Positions 8,574 through 18,697 of a DNA stretch of 64,000 nucleotides are shown here, in pieces. Below the pieces are notes generated by a model. The model was not told the DNA's origin. It made no database searches and saw only the letters and a list, made by a program, of their open reading frames with translations. Source of the stretch: Saccharopolyspora spinosa NRRL 18395 (GTDB lineage: Bacteria; Actinomycetota; Actinomycetes; Mycobacteriales; Pseudonocardiaceae); contig NZ_GL877878.1 in the NCBI RefSeq assembly GCF_000194155.1, forward strand, positions 1,175,118 through 1,239,117, given 5' to 3'. Position numbers and translations under genes: made by a program. How positions within the stretch are numbered: position 1 is the stretch's first letter; the number at the start of each line of letters is the position of its first letter.

Positions 8574-9344
8574 TTGGCCATCGTTACCGGGTCCGGGAGC
8601 GACCTGTCCGGCAAGGTTGCCCTGGTGACCGGTGCCTCCCGGGGCATCGGCGCGCACACGGCGCGCATCCTGGGCAGCCGCGGCGCACGAGTCGTGGTGA
8701 ACTACCGGGACAAGGCCAAGCGAGCCGACAAGGTGGTCGACGAGATCACCGCTTCGGGGACCGAGGCGATCGCGGTGCGCGCCGACCTGACCGATCCCGT
8801 GGCGGTCCAGGCCATGTTCAGCCGAGTCCGGCACGTCTTCGGGCGGGTGGACCTGCTCGTGCTCAACGCTTCCGGGGGCATGGAACGCGGCGTCGACCCC
8901 GGCTACGCGCTCCGCCTCAACAGGGACGCGCAGTTGCAGGTCCTGGAATGCGCCCGGCCGCTGATGCCCGCCGAGTCGAGGGTCGTGTTCGTCACCAGCC
9001 ATCAAGCGCATTTCCACGGCAGCAAGCCCGGAATCGACCGGTACGAACCCGTCGCCCACAGCAAACGCTCCGGTGAGGACGCGCTGCGGGAGCGAATCCC
9101 GGAACTGTCCGGACACGGCATCAGCCTGGTGGTCGTCTCCGGCGACATGATCGAGGGCACCATCACCGTCACGCTCCTCGACCGCGCCAATCCCGGCACG
9201 GTCGAGGCCCGTCGCCGGCAGGCAGGCGAGCTCCCCACCATCGCCGAGTTCGCGACCGGGATCGCGGTCGCCGCCACCGCCTGGGTCGACACCGGGCACA
9301 CCGTCTACGTCGGAGGCACCGACTACCTCACCGCCGGCGGCTGA
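8574..9344 (+). CDS. short-chain dehydrogenase/reductase, variant active site
   Basis: 256 residues. The Rossmann motif TGASRGIG sits at about residues 18-25, and NASGG replaces the usual NNAG. The catalytic region reads TSHQAHFHG ... RYEPVAHSKRSGED: a Tyr and Lys are present but separated by six residues instead of three, a variant recurring in some actinobacterial SDRs. Substrate unknown. I start at TTG 8574 because AAGGAG lies 8 bases upstream and no better ATG/GTG exists. It is divergent from the EndoQ-UvrD gene (252 bp apart) and convergent with the pentapeptide gene (41 bp). Confidence 0.78.
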   Translation: MAIVTGSGSDLSGKVALVTGASRGIGAHTARILGSRGARVVVNYRDKAKRADKVVDEITASGTEAIAVRADLTDPVAVQAMFSRVRHVFGRVDLLVLNASGGMERGVDPGYALRLNRDAQLQVLECARPLMPAESRVVFVTSHQAHFHGSKPGIDRYEPVAHSKRSGEDALRERIPELSGHGISLVVVSGDMIEGTITVTLLDRANPGTVEARRRQAGELPTIAEFATGIAVAATAWVDTGHTVYVGGTDYLTAGG

Positions 9345-9385
9345 AACCGCCCCCGAAACCGAAGCCGAACGCCACGTCGTCCGGG

Positions 9386-10210
9386 TTACCAGTGCATGGG
9401 GTGGGACAGCGCTGGGGGCAGCGTGGTGGTGGAGTCGCCTTTGGCGGCGTTGAGCTGGGCCTGGGTGAGGAAGATCGCGCCGGTGAGGTCGGCGCCGCGC
9501 AGATCCGTGTCCCGGAAGTCCGCGCCGATCACGTCCGCCGAACGCAGGTCCGCGCCGCGGAGGTCGGCCGCGATGAGATAGGCGCCGCGGAGGTTCGCGC
9601 CCCGCAGGTCGGCGCCGCGCAGCTTGGCTCCGATGAGATCGGCTCCCCGGTGGTTCTTCTTGCGGCCTGCGACCTTGGACCGCACCAGTTCGCTGGTGCG
9701 CAGCAGCAGGGTGTTGATGTCTCGGCGCAGCGCTGCGACATCGATCTCGGTGATCTCGTCGGCGCTGCCGCGGGTCAGGCGTTCGGTGTCTTCCAGCGCC
9801 GTGCGGAGGGCCTCGTGCACGGGCTTGGCGGCCTGCAACGTCAAGGCTTCGGTGACGTACCAGAGCAGTTCGTGGAGCTGGCGCATCACGGGGAACACGG
9901 CGAACATCTGCCGCGCGGTTCGCGGGGCCTGTCCCCAGTCCTGGCCGCCGAAGGTGAGCTGGGAGATCTTCTGCCCGGCACCGAAGCAGTCGAAGACCGT
10001 GCAGCCGGGGAAGCCGCGCTCGCGCAGCTGGGAATGGATGCCGCACCGGGAGTCCGCCAGCAGGTTCGTGCATGGTTGCCCGGCGCCCTTGTCGACCGCG
10101 AAATCGGCCGAAGCGGCAAATGGCAGAGCGACGCAGCACAGCCCGAAGCAGTTCGCGCAGTCGGCGTGCAGACTGCCGTCGGTGGGGATGGCCTGGTGCT
10201 GGTGGGACAA
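9386..10210 (-). CDS. Cys-rich protein with C-terminal pentapeptide repeats
   Basis: 274 residues. The N-terminal 80 residues hold many cysteines (CANCFGLCC, then single Cys and FPGCTVFDC), resembling the metal-binding head of YkgJ-like proteins. A helical middle follows. The last 80 residues are pentapeptide repeats (GADLRGANLRG and similar, A(D/N)LXX periodicity), which fold as a right-handed quadrilateral beta-helix. TTG 10210 is chosen because AGGAG lies 9 bases upstream and the longer frame is proline-rich shadow sequence. Role unknown; pentapeptide proteins sometimes mimic DNA or scaffold partners. Confidence 0.75.
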   Translation of the reverse strand: MSHQHQAIPTDGSLHADCANCFGLCCVALPFAASADFAVDKGAGQPCTNLLADSRCGIHSQLRERGFPGCTVFDCFGAGQKISQLTFGGQDWGQAPRTARQMFAVFPVMRQLHELLWYVTEALTLQAAKPVHEALRTALEDTERLTRGSADEITEIDVAALRRDINTLLLRTSELVRSKVAGRKKNHRGADLIGAKLRGADLRGANLRGAYLIAADLRGADLRSADVIGADFRDTDLRGADLTGAIFLTQAQLNAAKGDSTTTLPPALSHPMHW

Positions 10211-10451
10211 CGTGCTGATCTCCTGGCGCGAGGTGTTCTGCTGGCATTCTCCCCGACCGGTCGGGCCCGGTGGCGGCCGGTGCGGTTCGGGGCACGGGGC
10301 CGGCGGGCGAACTGGAGGCCTCCGGAACCCGCTCGGCGATGAGCAGCAGCTAGGCGAAGTTCTCTGTTTCTTCGTCGGTGTGATCGCCGGGGCGGGCAGT
10401 GCTCGAACGCCACGAGTGATGGCGTTCACCGAACTGCCCGCCGCCGGTTGG

Positions 10452-10464
10452 TAGCGTCCCGGGC
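10452..10464 (+). promoter_or_regulatory. leaderless promoter of the coiled-coil gene
   Basis: TAGCGT (10452-10457) matches TANNNT and lies 7 bases before ATG 10465, with no Shine-Dalgarno sequence between, predicting a leaderless transcript. Confidence 0.5.
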
Positions 10465-11586
10465 ATGGGTGAGCAGCCGGTGCGCGATGCGGTGTCCGAC
10501 GAGCAGGCCGAGGGGGTGTGCCGGTTCCCCGGCTGCACGCGGGAGGTCGTGCGCACCGGCGGGCCGGGGCGTCCCTCGGAGTACTGCGACCTACCAGAAC
10601 ACACCCGGTGGCGGGCCTGGAAGGAGCGGCAGCGCCTGCAGACCGCGCAGGAACAGGCCCAGACGTCGCCGGTCGCGGTCGTGGAGTACGACGGGGCGCG
10701 GCTACGGGCCGAGGAGTTGTTGCGCCAGTACCGGCTACTTTCGGAGCAACTGACCCGCAACCTGCGCGCCGGCATCGCCGAACTCGCTACGATCGCTGAT
10801 CCCAGTGCCGCCGAGGCACAGATCCAGGCCGCCCAAGCCGAAGCCGCACACCGCATCGCGCAAGCCGAGCAAGCGCTGGCCACCGCGCAGCGGCAGCGTC
10901 GTGACGCCGAGCGGGCCCGCAGTGCCGCCGAGGCCGCGGCCGAGGATGCGACCGCAGCCGCGGAAGCCGCCGGGCAGGACGCCGAAGGCGCCCGCAAGCA
11001 ACGGGATGATGCCGTGGAACAGGCTCGCCAGGCCGAACAGCAGGCGCGGGAGGGCATCGAAGCCGCACGCAACGAAGCGGAGGTCGCCATCGCGGCTGCC
11101 CGTCGTGAAGCCGACCGGCAGATCACCGACGCGCGCAAGACCATCGAGCAGGCCAAGCAGGACGCGGCGGCGGAAATCCAAGCGGCGCAAGAAGAAGCGC
11201 GGCGGCAGATGGACGCGGCGGCGCAGCAGCAGGCGGCGGCGGTGGAGCGCGCGGCGAGAGCCGAGCAGGCGGCGGAGACGGCGCAGGGGCGCCTGGACGA
11301 GCTCACGCGCGCAGCCGAGGAAGCGCGGGCGGAGGCGCGGCGCCAGCGCGATGAGCTCGTGGCGTTGCGCGAGCAGCAGGCTGCAGAGCTACACCGGCTG
11401 CGGACGGAATCCGCGGAGCGGATGCAGGCCGAGCGCGACGCCACCGCGCAGCGGATGGCGGCGATGCAGGACGCACAGGCGCAATCCGTGGCACGCGCGG
11501 AACGCGCCGAACGGCAGCTGGACGCGGCGACGGAGGAGCTGCGGACCCTGCGGGCGGCCCCGCAGACGCCGGTGGAGCCGGCGTAG
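10465..11586 (+). CDS. zinc-knuckle coiled-coil protein (KfrA-like architecture)
   Basis: 373 residues. A short N-terminal cysteine/histidine module (CRFPGCTREVV, YCDLPEH) looks like a small zinc site. The rest, from about residue 105, is one uninterrupted Ala/Glu/Arg-rich coiled coil with heptad periodicity. This head-plus-long-coil layout recalls plasmid KfrA-type and actinomycete mobile-element proteins that bind DNA and form filaments, but the sequence alone does not prove it. It lies directly beside RidA, acetyltransferase and integrase debris, consistent with an integrated-element origin (inference). Low-complexity composition means similarity searches would need masking. Confidence 0.7.
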   Translation: MGEQPVRDAVSDEQAEGVCRFPGCTREVVRTGGPGRPSEYCDLPEHTRWRAWKERQRLQTAQEQAQTSPVAVVEYDGARLRAEELLRQYRLLSEQLTRNLRAGIAELATIADPSAAEAQIQAAQAEAAHRIAQAEQALATAQRQRRDAERARSAAEAAAEDATAAAEAAGQDAEGARKQRDDAVEQARQAEQQAREGIEAARNEAEVAIAAARREADRQITDARKTIEQAKQDAAAEIQAAQEEARRQMDAAAQQQAAAVERAARAEQAAETAQGRLDELTRAAEEARAEARRQRDELVALREQQAAELHRLRTESAERMQAERDATAQRMAAMQDAQAQSVARAERAERQLDAATEELRTLRAAPQTPVEPA

Positions 11587-11603
11587 GCGGCTGCTGGTGC
11601 TGG

Positions 11604-11756
11604 ACGGGGGTCGTGGTCGCCGGAGTGGTCGCGCACCATTTCCCAGGCCGTCACCAGTTCAGCCCGCCGGGCCGAGGCCACGTAGACGGTCGTTTTGACC
11701 ACATCGGACAGTTGCGCCCCGGAGTCGCCGAGGGCGGTTTCGAGGTTGCGCATCAT
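11604..11756 (-). pseudogene. RidA-family fragment
   Basis: About 50 residues read MMRNLETALGDSGAQLSDVV and continue KTTVYVASARRAELVTAWE, the central helix-strand of Rid/YjgF/UK114 imine deaminases. Both ends of the 130-residue family are missing and the reading frame leaves the homology after GDHDP at about 11604. Confidence 0.6.
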
Positions 11757-11848
11757 GTGGCGAGGAGGTCGTGCGGCTATCCGGCGGATGGGCCGACGCA
11801 GCGCCTACGACGGGCACTACCGGGTCATGGTGGCCGGTTTGAAGCGTC

Positions 11849-12014
11849 GACGCCGAGCGCCTGGTGGCGCACCTGGTGCGGGTGGCGCGCGGTGCGGCGG
11901 GCGAGCTGCTGGGCTTCTACACCATGATCGTGCCGGGGCTCCGCGACGAAGGTGAAGGCGAGCCCGACATCATGTTCGCCGATGATGCCGCGCCGGGTTT
12001 GCGGCTGCTGCACG
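11849..12014 (+). pseudogene. GNAT acetyltransferase fragment
   Basis: The frame DAERLVAHLVRVARG ... GELLGFYTMIVPGLRDEGEG resembles the central strands of a GNAT domain. The acetyl-CoA loop and the C-terminal half are absent; homology ends exactly where the 34-bp inverted repeat begins at 12014. Confidence 0.45.
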
Positions 12015-12047
12015 GCCCAGTACTCCCGAAGCTACGGCCAGGGGTCA
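12014..12047. repeat. left copy of a 34-bp inverted repeat pair
   Basis: 34 bp that recur in opposite orientation at 15347-15380 with two mismatches, sharing a 23-bp identical core. It covers the end of the integrase fragment. Confidence 0.8.
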
Positions 12048-12460
12048 CCGTAGGGATTTGTGTCCGGTCTTGGTCATGATGACGTTGGCGGAGACGCTGG
12101 CCTCGCCGAGGTGGGTGGCCGAGGAGTGCCGGAGCTGGCGCAGCCGGAGGCCGTCGCCGTAGTGGGCGAGCAGGATGCGGACGCGGCCGGTTTCCGGGCA
12201 GATGCCCTTCGGGTCGGTGGTGGCCCACCGGTGCGGGCCCGGGTCGGTGTTCGGACAGGAACAGCGGGCCGGACTCGCGGCCGGTGATGAGCCGGGGCAG
12301 CAGGTGGGCGGTGTCGGTACCCCAGGTGATCCACACGGTCTCGCCGCCCCTGGCGGTGATCTTGGCCTGCTTGTTGGGCAGATCCAGGTCCTCGACGTTC
12401 AGCGCAAGCACTGCGCTGGCGCGGGGAGGCGGACTCGTAGAGCATCCGTCACAGCGTCTT
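12045..12460 (-). pseudogene. tyrosine recombinase/integrase fragment
   Basis: Reads ASAVLALNVEDLDLPNKQ (box around the first catalytic Arg region), TDTAHLLPRLITGRESGP, then after a frameshift near 12230 CPETGRVRILLAHYGDG, LRLRQLRHSSATHLGE (HxxR-region) and VIMTKTGHKSLR followed by TGA at 12045-12047. The terminal catalytic tyrosine segment that normally follows KSLR is missing, and the N-terminal SAM-like domain is absent, so the gene is dead. A likely leftover of an integrated element. Confidence 0.72.
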
Positions 12461-12712
12461 CTCCCGCAGCGGCACGTCCCGAAGCTGAACGACCTCATGC
12501 GGGTATCAGACCGATCTGATTGCCATTACCGGGGCATCGTCTGCGCGCTCGGCGTCGCGAAATGTGTACTCGCGACCTGGCATTCGAAGCTGGACGAAGC
12601 GAGACCCGTCGCTGGCGCGACAGGTTGGCGCGCCAGGTTGCGGAATGTATCGGCAGGGGCCCCGGGGGCGGCCGCCGCTGCCCGCGGGGTTTCGATCGGG
12701 ATCCGTGGGCGC

Positions 12713-13951
12713 TTACCGCAGTTGGTCGCGGCGGCGGGTCAGGGCGGCGGCCTCGGCGGTATTGCCGGCCAGTCCGATGGCTTTGGCGTAGGCCGCGCGC
12801 GACTCCTGGCCGCGGCCCAGCCGGCGCAGCAGATCGGCGCGGGTCGCATGGTAGGCGTGATAGCCCGCCAACCTGTCGTCGAGACGGTCCACGGCCGCCA
12901 GCGCCACCTCCGGGCCGTCCAGCTCGGCGACCGCGATGGCCCGGTTGAGGGCCACGATCGGCGACGGGTCGATGCGGACGAGCTGGTCGTAGAGGGCGAC
13001 GACCTGTGACCAGTCGGTGTCGCGCATGTCGCGGGCGGAGGTGTGCACGGCGTTGATCGCGGCGAGGATCTGGTAGCGACCAGGAGCCGCCCCGCCGGCG
13101 GCAGCGGCCAGGCGTTCGCGCACCAGTCGATGTCCCTCGGCGATCAGCGCCGCGTCCCAGACACCACGGTCCTGCTCGCCGAGCGGGACCAGTTCACCGC
13201 CGGCCGAGACCCGGGCGGTGCGGCGGGCCTCGGTGAGCAGCATCAGCGCCAGCAGCCCGACCACCTCACCGTCCTCCGGCAGCAGGGCACGGATCAGCCG
13301 GGTGAGCCGGATCGCCTCGGCCGTCAGGTCGTCCCGCACCGGATCGGTGTCCGGGCCGGTCGCCAGGTAGCCCTCGTTGAACACCAGGAACAGGACGGCC
13401 AGCACGCCGGACACGCGGGCAGGGAGATCCTCGGCCGACGGCACCCGATAAGGAATGCGCGCCGCCTTGATCTTGGCCTTCGCGCGGGTGATTCGCTGCC
13501 CCATCGTGGTCTCCGGCACCAGGAAGGCACGGGCGATCTCGGGCATGGTCAGCCCGCCGACCATGCGCAGCGTGAGTGCCACGCGGGCCTGCACCGCCAG
13601 CGCCGGGTGACAGCAGGTGAAGATCAGCCGGAGACGCTCGTCGTCGATGGCCCCGAGAGGCTCGGGCGGGTCGTCGTACATCAACTGAGCCTCCTTGTGC
13701 TTATCGTCGCGCTTGTTCTCGCGCCGGATCCGGTCGATGGCCTTGCGGTTTGCGGTGGTGGTCAGCCAGGCGCCGGGGTTGGGTGGCAGACCGGCGGCCG
13801 GCCACCGCTCGACGGCGGTCGCGAACGCCTCGGCCGCCGCTTCCTCCGCGATGTCGAGGTCACCGAAACGCCTGGTCAGGGCAGCGGTCACCCGGGCCCA
13901 CTCCTCGTGGTGGGCCCGGGTGACCGCCTCACGGACGTCGAAGCTGTTCAC
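12713..13951 (-). CDS. ECF42-type RNA polymerase sigma factor (copy 1)
   Basis: 412 residues. Sigma region 2 spans about residues 10-75 and region 4 about 110-170 ([20 protein letters not shown]). The remaining 220 residues are the helical TPR-like C-terminal extension that defines ECF42. This class has no anti-sigma factor and is typically encoded with DGPF/YCII proteins, as here: the start GTG 13951 overlaps the stop of the DGPF gene as GTGA, implying translational coupling. Last gene of a three-gene leftward operon. Probable target: its own operon and stress functions (inference from the class). Confidence 0.92.
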   Translation of the reverse strand: MNSFDVREAVTRAHHEEWARVTAALTRRFGDLDIAEEAAAEAFATAVERWPAAGLPPNPGAWLTTTANRKAIDRIRRENKRDDKHKEAQLMYDDPPEPLGAIDDERLRLIFTCCHPALAVQARVALTLRMVGGLTMPEIARAFLVPETTMGQRITRAKAKIKAARIPYRVPSAEDLPARVSGVLAVLFLVFNEGYLATGPDTDPVRDDLTAEAIRLTRLIRALLPEDGEVVGLLALMLLTEARRTARVSAGGELVPLGEQDRGVWDAALIAEGHRLVRERLAAAAGGAAPGRYQILAAINAVHTSARDMRDTDWSQVVALYDQLVRIDPSPIVALNRAIAVAELDGPEVALAAVDRLDDRLAGYHAYHATRADLLRRLGRGQESRAAYAKAIGLAGNTAEAAALTRRRDQLR

Positions 13952-14271
13952 TGGAACGGCCGCACCTCGATCTTCCGGTTGCAGGCCTTCGATCCCTCGG
14001 CGGCGAGCTTGAGCGCCACGTCCAGGTCGGGGGCCTCGATGACCCAGAAGCCGGCGAGGTACTCCTTGGACTCGAGGAAGGGCCCGTCGGTGACCATCGC
14101 CTCCCCACCCCGGTTGTCGATGACGGTGGCCGTGTCGGGAAACGCGAGGCCGCCGGCGAAGACCCAGTGGCCCTCGGCCTGGAGCCGGTCGTTGAACACG
14201 TCGATCGCAGCGTGCTCGTCCGGGGTGGCGAGGCTGGCCTCGTCGTGGATCACGGAAACCAGGTACTGCAT
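13948..14271 (-). CDS. DGPF-domain (YCII-related) protein (copy 1)
   Basis: 107 residues, complete for the family. The motif DGPFLESKEYLAGFWV gives the DGPF name; family members share a ferredoxin-like YCII fold and are encoded beside ECF42 or ECF41-like sigma factors. The role is not settled; an accessory or sensing function for the sigma factor is plausible. It overlaps the sigma gene by 4 bp and follows the reductase gene by 36 bp, so all three are probably cotranscribed. Confidence 0.9.
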   Translation of the reverse strand: MQYLVSVIHDEASLATPDEHAAIDVFNDRLQAEGHWVFAGGLAFPDTATVIDNRGGEAMVTDGPFLESKEYLAGFWVIEAPDLDVALKLAAEGSKACNRKIEVRPFQ

Positions 14272-14307
14272 CTGAAGATCATCTCCTGTGGTGTCAAGAC
14301 ACTGTGG

Positions 14308-14943
14308 TTACCGGGCAGGTGCTTGTGTCGGCGCATAGTGCGGGCGCCCGGCCGGCCGGTAGGCCTGGACCGTCACGCCCTTCGAGTCCACTCGCGACTC
14401 GACCAGGTCGAGCGCGAGATCCGGGCCGTTCGCCGGGAACAACCGCGCGCCCTGGCCGAGAATCACCGGGACCACGATCAGAATCATCTCGTCGACCAGA
14501 TCGTTCTCCAGCAGCCACCGGGTCAGCGCGCCACTGCCGTGCACCTGCAGCTCACCCCCCGGCTTGGCCTTCAGGTCCGCGATGGCGGTCGCAAGGTCGT
14601 CGGGCAGGACGGTGGTGCCAGACCACGCCGGATCAGTGAGTGTGGTCGATGCCACGTACTTGGGCCGTGTGTTCAAGGCCCGCATGACGGGCTCCCAGCC
14701 AGGGACATCCTGGACCGTCAAGGACCCCCACGAGCCGGCGAACAGCTCGTAGGTCCGCCGGCCGAACAGGAACGCGTCGGCGCGCTGGTAGGTCTGCTTG
14801 ATGAACGTCGTGGTCTCGTCACCGCCCTTCCCCCGGGCCCATCCGCCGCGCTCGAATCCGTTCCTGCGGTCCTCATCCGACGCACCGCCGTTTCCCTGCA
14901 TCACCCCATCGAGGGTGACCTGAGTCATGGTCGTCAGCTTCAT
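14308..14943 (-). CDS. dihydrofolate reductase-family (RibD C-terminal-like) protein
   Basis: 211 residues. MKLTTMTQVTLDGVMQG is the standard start of YyaP/RibD_C-like DHFR-fold proteins, with FGRRTYELF, an NADPH-contacting ELQVHGSGALTRWL, and VVPVILGQGARLF near the end. These proteins are related to DHFR but usually do not make tetrahydrofolate; substrate unknown. ATG 14943 is preceded by AAAGGA at 7-base spacing. First gene of the operon with the DGPF protein and ECF42 sigma factor, a neighbourhood often seen for this family. Confidence 0.88.
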   Translation of the reverse strand: MKLTTMTQVTLDGVMQGNGGASDEDRRNGFERGGWARGKGGDETTTFIKQTYQRADAFLFGRRTYELFAGSWGSLTVQDVPGWEPVMRALNTRPKYVASTTLTDPAWSGTTVLPDDLATAIADLKAKPGGELQVHGSGALTRWLLENDLVDEMILIVVPVILGQGARLFPANGPDLALDLVESRVDSKGVTVQAYRPAGRPHYAPTQAPAR

Positions 14944-14999
14944 GATCGCGGTTCCTTTACCTTGGCGCCGCCCCCTTGCGGGCGGCCTCACCCCTGCCA

Positions 15000-15290
15000 C
15001 GAACACCTCCGCCCCGATCCGACACCGCCTCCCGGATTTCTTTCGAGAACTTCCGCAGACGCCGGTCGTCAGCGATCCGACAGGCCGGCAGTTTCGCGGC
15101 GACCGCGCTCCACTTCCTCAAGCGCGCCCAGTGCGGACGAGCTCGTTGCCCAGATCGATCGCGAAGATCTTGACCAGCGGTGGCGGGCGTCGAACGCCGC
15201 CGGCTCGACCTTCACCGAGCCCGCCGGGTAGTCCACAGCCGCGCCCGTCTTGTTGCCGACCAGCGGCCAGTCCGCCTCGACCAGCGTTCA
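15000..15290 (-). pseudogene. two unidentified coding relics
   Basis: After a TGA at 15288-15290 the minus strand reads TLVEADWPLVGNKTGAAV ... VKVEPAAFDARHRWS. From about 15145 another frame reads HWARLRKWSAVAAKLPACRI ... RRLRKFSKEIREAVSD. Both have natural-looking composition and codon use but no start, and their frames are incompatible. I do not recognise either; they may be pieces of one frameshifted gene. Confidence 0.3.
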
Positions 15291-15346
15291 GGACTCGATC
15301 AGCTACGACTCACTGCCGCTGACCAGCTATAACGCCTGCCCCTACC

Positions 15347-15380
15347 TGCCCCCTGGCCGTAGCTTCGGGAGTCCTGGGCC
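15347..15380. repeat. right copy of the 34-bp inverted repeat pair
   Basis: Reverse complement of 12014-12047 with two mismatches. Together the copies bracket the ECF42 operon and the relics at 15.0-15.3 kb (3.3 kb). Confidence 0.8.
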
Positions 15381-15518
15381 TGCAGGTGGCTCGCATCCGC
15401 CATCGGAGGGCCTCTACCGGTCGGTGGGCCCGGCGAGTGGCGTTGGTACCGCCCAGGGGCGAGAGCACCTGATCCCGGCCGCGATTGGTGTTCGAATTGT
15501 AGGCGGGCGGTTTCCGCT

Positions 15519-15531
15519 TACGGTGTCCGAT
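15519..15531 (+). promoter_or_regulatory. leaderless promoter of the VOC gene
   Basis: TACGGT (15519-15524) is 7 bases before ATG 15532 and there is no ribosome site, the leaderless pattern seen elsewhere in the window. Confidence 0.5.
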
Positions 15532-15918
15532 ATGCAGATCTCTCGCTTGCAGTTCGTGTCAGTGCCGGTGGCAGACCACGTCAAGGCCCGCGAGTTCTAC
15601 GTCGATGTCCTCGGCTTCGAACTGGTGGTGGACTTCGCCGGTCCGCACGGCCAGTTCGTCATGGTCGCCCCGCCCGGCGCGCAGACCGGAGTCGTGCTGG
15701 TGGACTTCAGCATCGACGGGCGGGGTGTCGGCGGACCGGTGCACCTGCAGTTCCACACCGACGACCTGGACGGCGACATCGCGGAGCTGCGCGCCGCGGG
15801 TGTGGCCGCCGGGAATCCGCAGGAGGCGCCGTGGGGGCGTATCACGTCGTTCACCGATCTCGACGGCAACCCGATCTCGTTGCTGCAGGCCTCCCGGATG
15901 GGAGACCGCCCGAACTGA
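15532..15918 (+). CDS. VOC-family (glyoxalase/bleomycin-resistance fold) protein
   Basis: 128 residues, one complete vicinal-oxygen-chelate domain of two beta-alpha-beta-beta-beta units: RLQFVSVPVADHVKAREFYV at the N terminus and TSFTDLDGNPISLLQ at the C terminus. Metal ligands would be a His/Gln early (GPHGQFVMV), a His in GPVHLQFH and a later acidic residue. Family members include glyoxalases, dioxygenases and drug-binding proteins; the substrate cannot be told. Monocistronic, with a predicted leaderless mRNA. Longer in-frame starts lie in non-homologous sequence. Confidence 0.85.
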   Translation: MQISRLQFVSVPVADHVKAREFYVDVLGFELVVDFAGPHGQFVMVAPPGAQTGVVLVDFSIDGRGVGGPVHLQFHTDDLDGDIAELRAAGVAAGNPQEAPWGRITSFTDLDGNPISLLQASRMGDRPN

Positions 15919-15984
15919 CAGCGGGGGCACCGGCGCTCAACGACATGGTTCCCGGCCGGCTCGATCGAGTCTGCCGCCCGGGTT

Positions 15985-16259
<275 letters not shown>

Positions 16260-16351
16260 TCATCGGCGCCGGACCACGTTGGCGCGCCGGGCAGTTCGGC
16301 GTTCTGAGGTGCGATGGGCCCCGCTGTGGCCTCGGATGCGGCCTGCGCTGG

Positions 16352-16909
16352 TTATGCGAGTCTGCGGGCGGGGCGGGTCAGCCGCCAGACGACGTCGATG
16401 CCGTCCTCTCCGGAGGTTCTCGGGTCGCGGGTGGGGATGCGGCGGTCGACGCAGGTGAAACCGAGGCGCTGCGGCACGCCCTGGCTGGCGGTGTTGGCCG
16501 CGTCGTGCCAGATCTCCACGTGGTCCACGCCCGGCAGCGCGAACGCCTCGTCGACCAGCGCGGCGGCGCTGGTGGTGGCCAGTCCGCGGCCGGTGTGGTC
16601 GGGGTGCAGCCAGTACCCGATCTCCAGGCCGCCGGGGTCGATGCGGCGTTCCATAGCGATGCAGCCGGCGATCGCGCCGTCGACGGTGATGGCGTAGGTG
16701 TAGGCATCGCCGCTGCGCCAGTTGCGGTCGCAGACGTCGAGGAATTCGGTGGTGGCCTCGATCGGGTATTCGCCGGCGGCCCACGGCATCCACGGCCGCA
16801 GGTGCGGCAGTGCCTCGGTGACCACTTGGTGCATCTCGGCGAGGTCGTCGCCGCGCCAGCGTCGCAGCACCACCGATTCGAGGGTGATCACTTCCGCGGG
16901 GTGCGCCAT
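16352..16909 (-). CDS. GNAT N-acetyltransferase (RimJ/RimL-like)
   Basis: 185 residues with a full Acetyltransf_3-type GNAT domain: LESVVLRRWRGDDLAEMHQV at the N terminus, GLEIGYWLHPDHTGRGLATT carrying the acetyl-CoA pyrophosphate loop (here HTGRGLAT), and NTASQGVPQRLGF where the usual N-x-x-S motif contacts the thiol. Likely acetylates a small molecule or a protein N terminus. ATG 16909 is preferred because the upstream extension lacks family resemblance. Convergent relation to the esterase relic on its downstream side. Confidence 0.85.
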   Translation of the reverse strand: MAHPAEVITLESVVLRRWRGDDLAEMHQVVTEALPHLRPWMPWAAGEYPIEATTEFLDVCDRNWRSGDAYTYAITVDGAIAGCIAMERRIDPGGLEIGYWLHPDHTGRGLATTSAAALVDEAFALPGVDHVEIWHDAANTASQGVPQRLGFTCVDRRIPTRDPRTSGEDGIDVVWRLTRPARRLA

Positions 16910-17022
16910 GCGCCGATGATGCTGCCGGGCGGTCGATCCAGGCAACCAAATTACCGGTGGCAAACACGGGTGGGGCCGCCCCGCCAACCGGGACGGCGCC
17001 ACCCGCAGGTGTTGCAGAGGGC

Positions 17023-18322
<1,300 letters not shown>

Positions 18323-18697
18323 ATGAAGCAGTACCTGCTGAGCATCTACCAGCCCGACGGGCCCACGCCGCCGCCGGAGGTGCTGGAACCGATCATGCGC
18401 GATGTGCAGGCGGTGAACGCCGAGATGCAGGCCGCCGGGGCGTGGGTGTTCGCCGCGGGCCTGCACCCGCCGAGCACGGCGACGGTGCTGCGCGCGAAGG
18501 GCGAAGAGGTGCTCACCACCGACGGTCCTTTCACCGAAGGCAAGGAGCATCTCGGCGGGTTCACCATCATCCGCGCGGCCGATCTGGACGCCGCCCTGGA
18601 GTGGGGCCGCAAGCTGGCGAAGGCGATCACCCTCCCCATCGAGGTGCGGCCGTTGCAGGACGACGAGGGCGAGAACACGTGCCGGTCCTCGGCGTAG
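18323..18697 (+). CDS. DGPF-domain (YCII-related) protein (copy 2)
   Basis: 124 residues with [19 protein letters not shown], the DGPF signature, and the same fold as the copy at 13.9 kb. ATG 18323 has AGGAGA 6 bases upstream. The extra C-terminal tail ([13 protein letters not shown]) arises because the gene reads into the start of the sigma gene, overlapping it by 19 bp. It forms a two-gene operon with the ECF42 sigma factor and lacks the reductase present in the other locus. Confidence 0.9.
   Translation: MKQYLLSIYQPDGPTPPPEVLEPIMRDVQAVNAEMQAAGAWVFAAGLHPPSTATVLRAKGEEVLTTDGPFTEGKEHLGGFTIIRAADLDAALEWGRKLAKAITLPIEVRPLQDDEGENTCRSSA

Noticed and set aside
8547..10295. 582-codon minus-strand frame
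   Set aside because: Antisense to the SDR gene and out of frame with the pentapeptide gene; low-complexity shadow.
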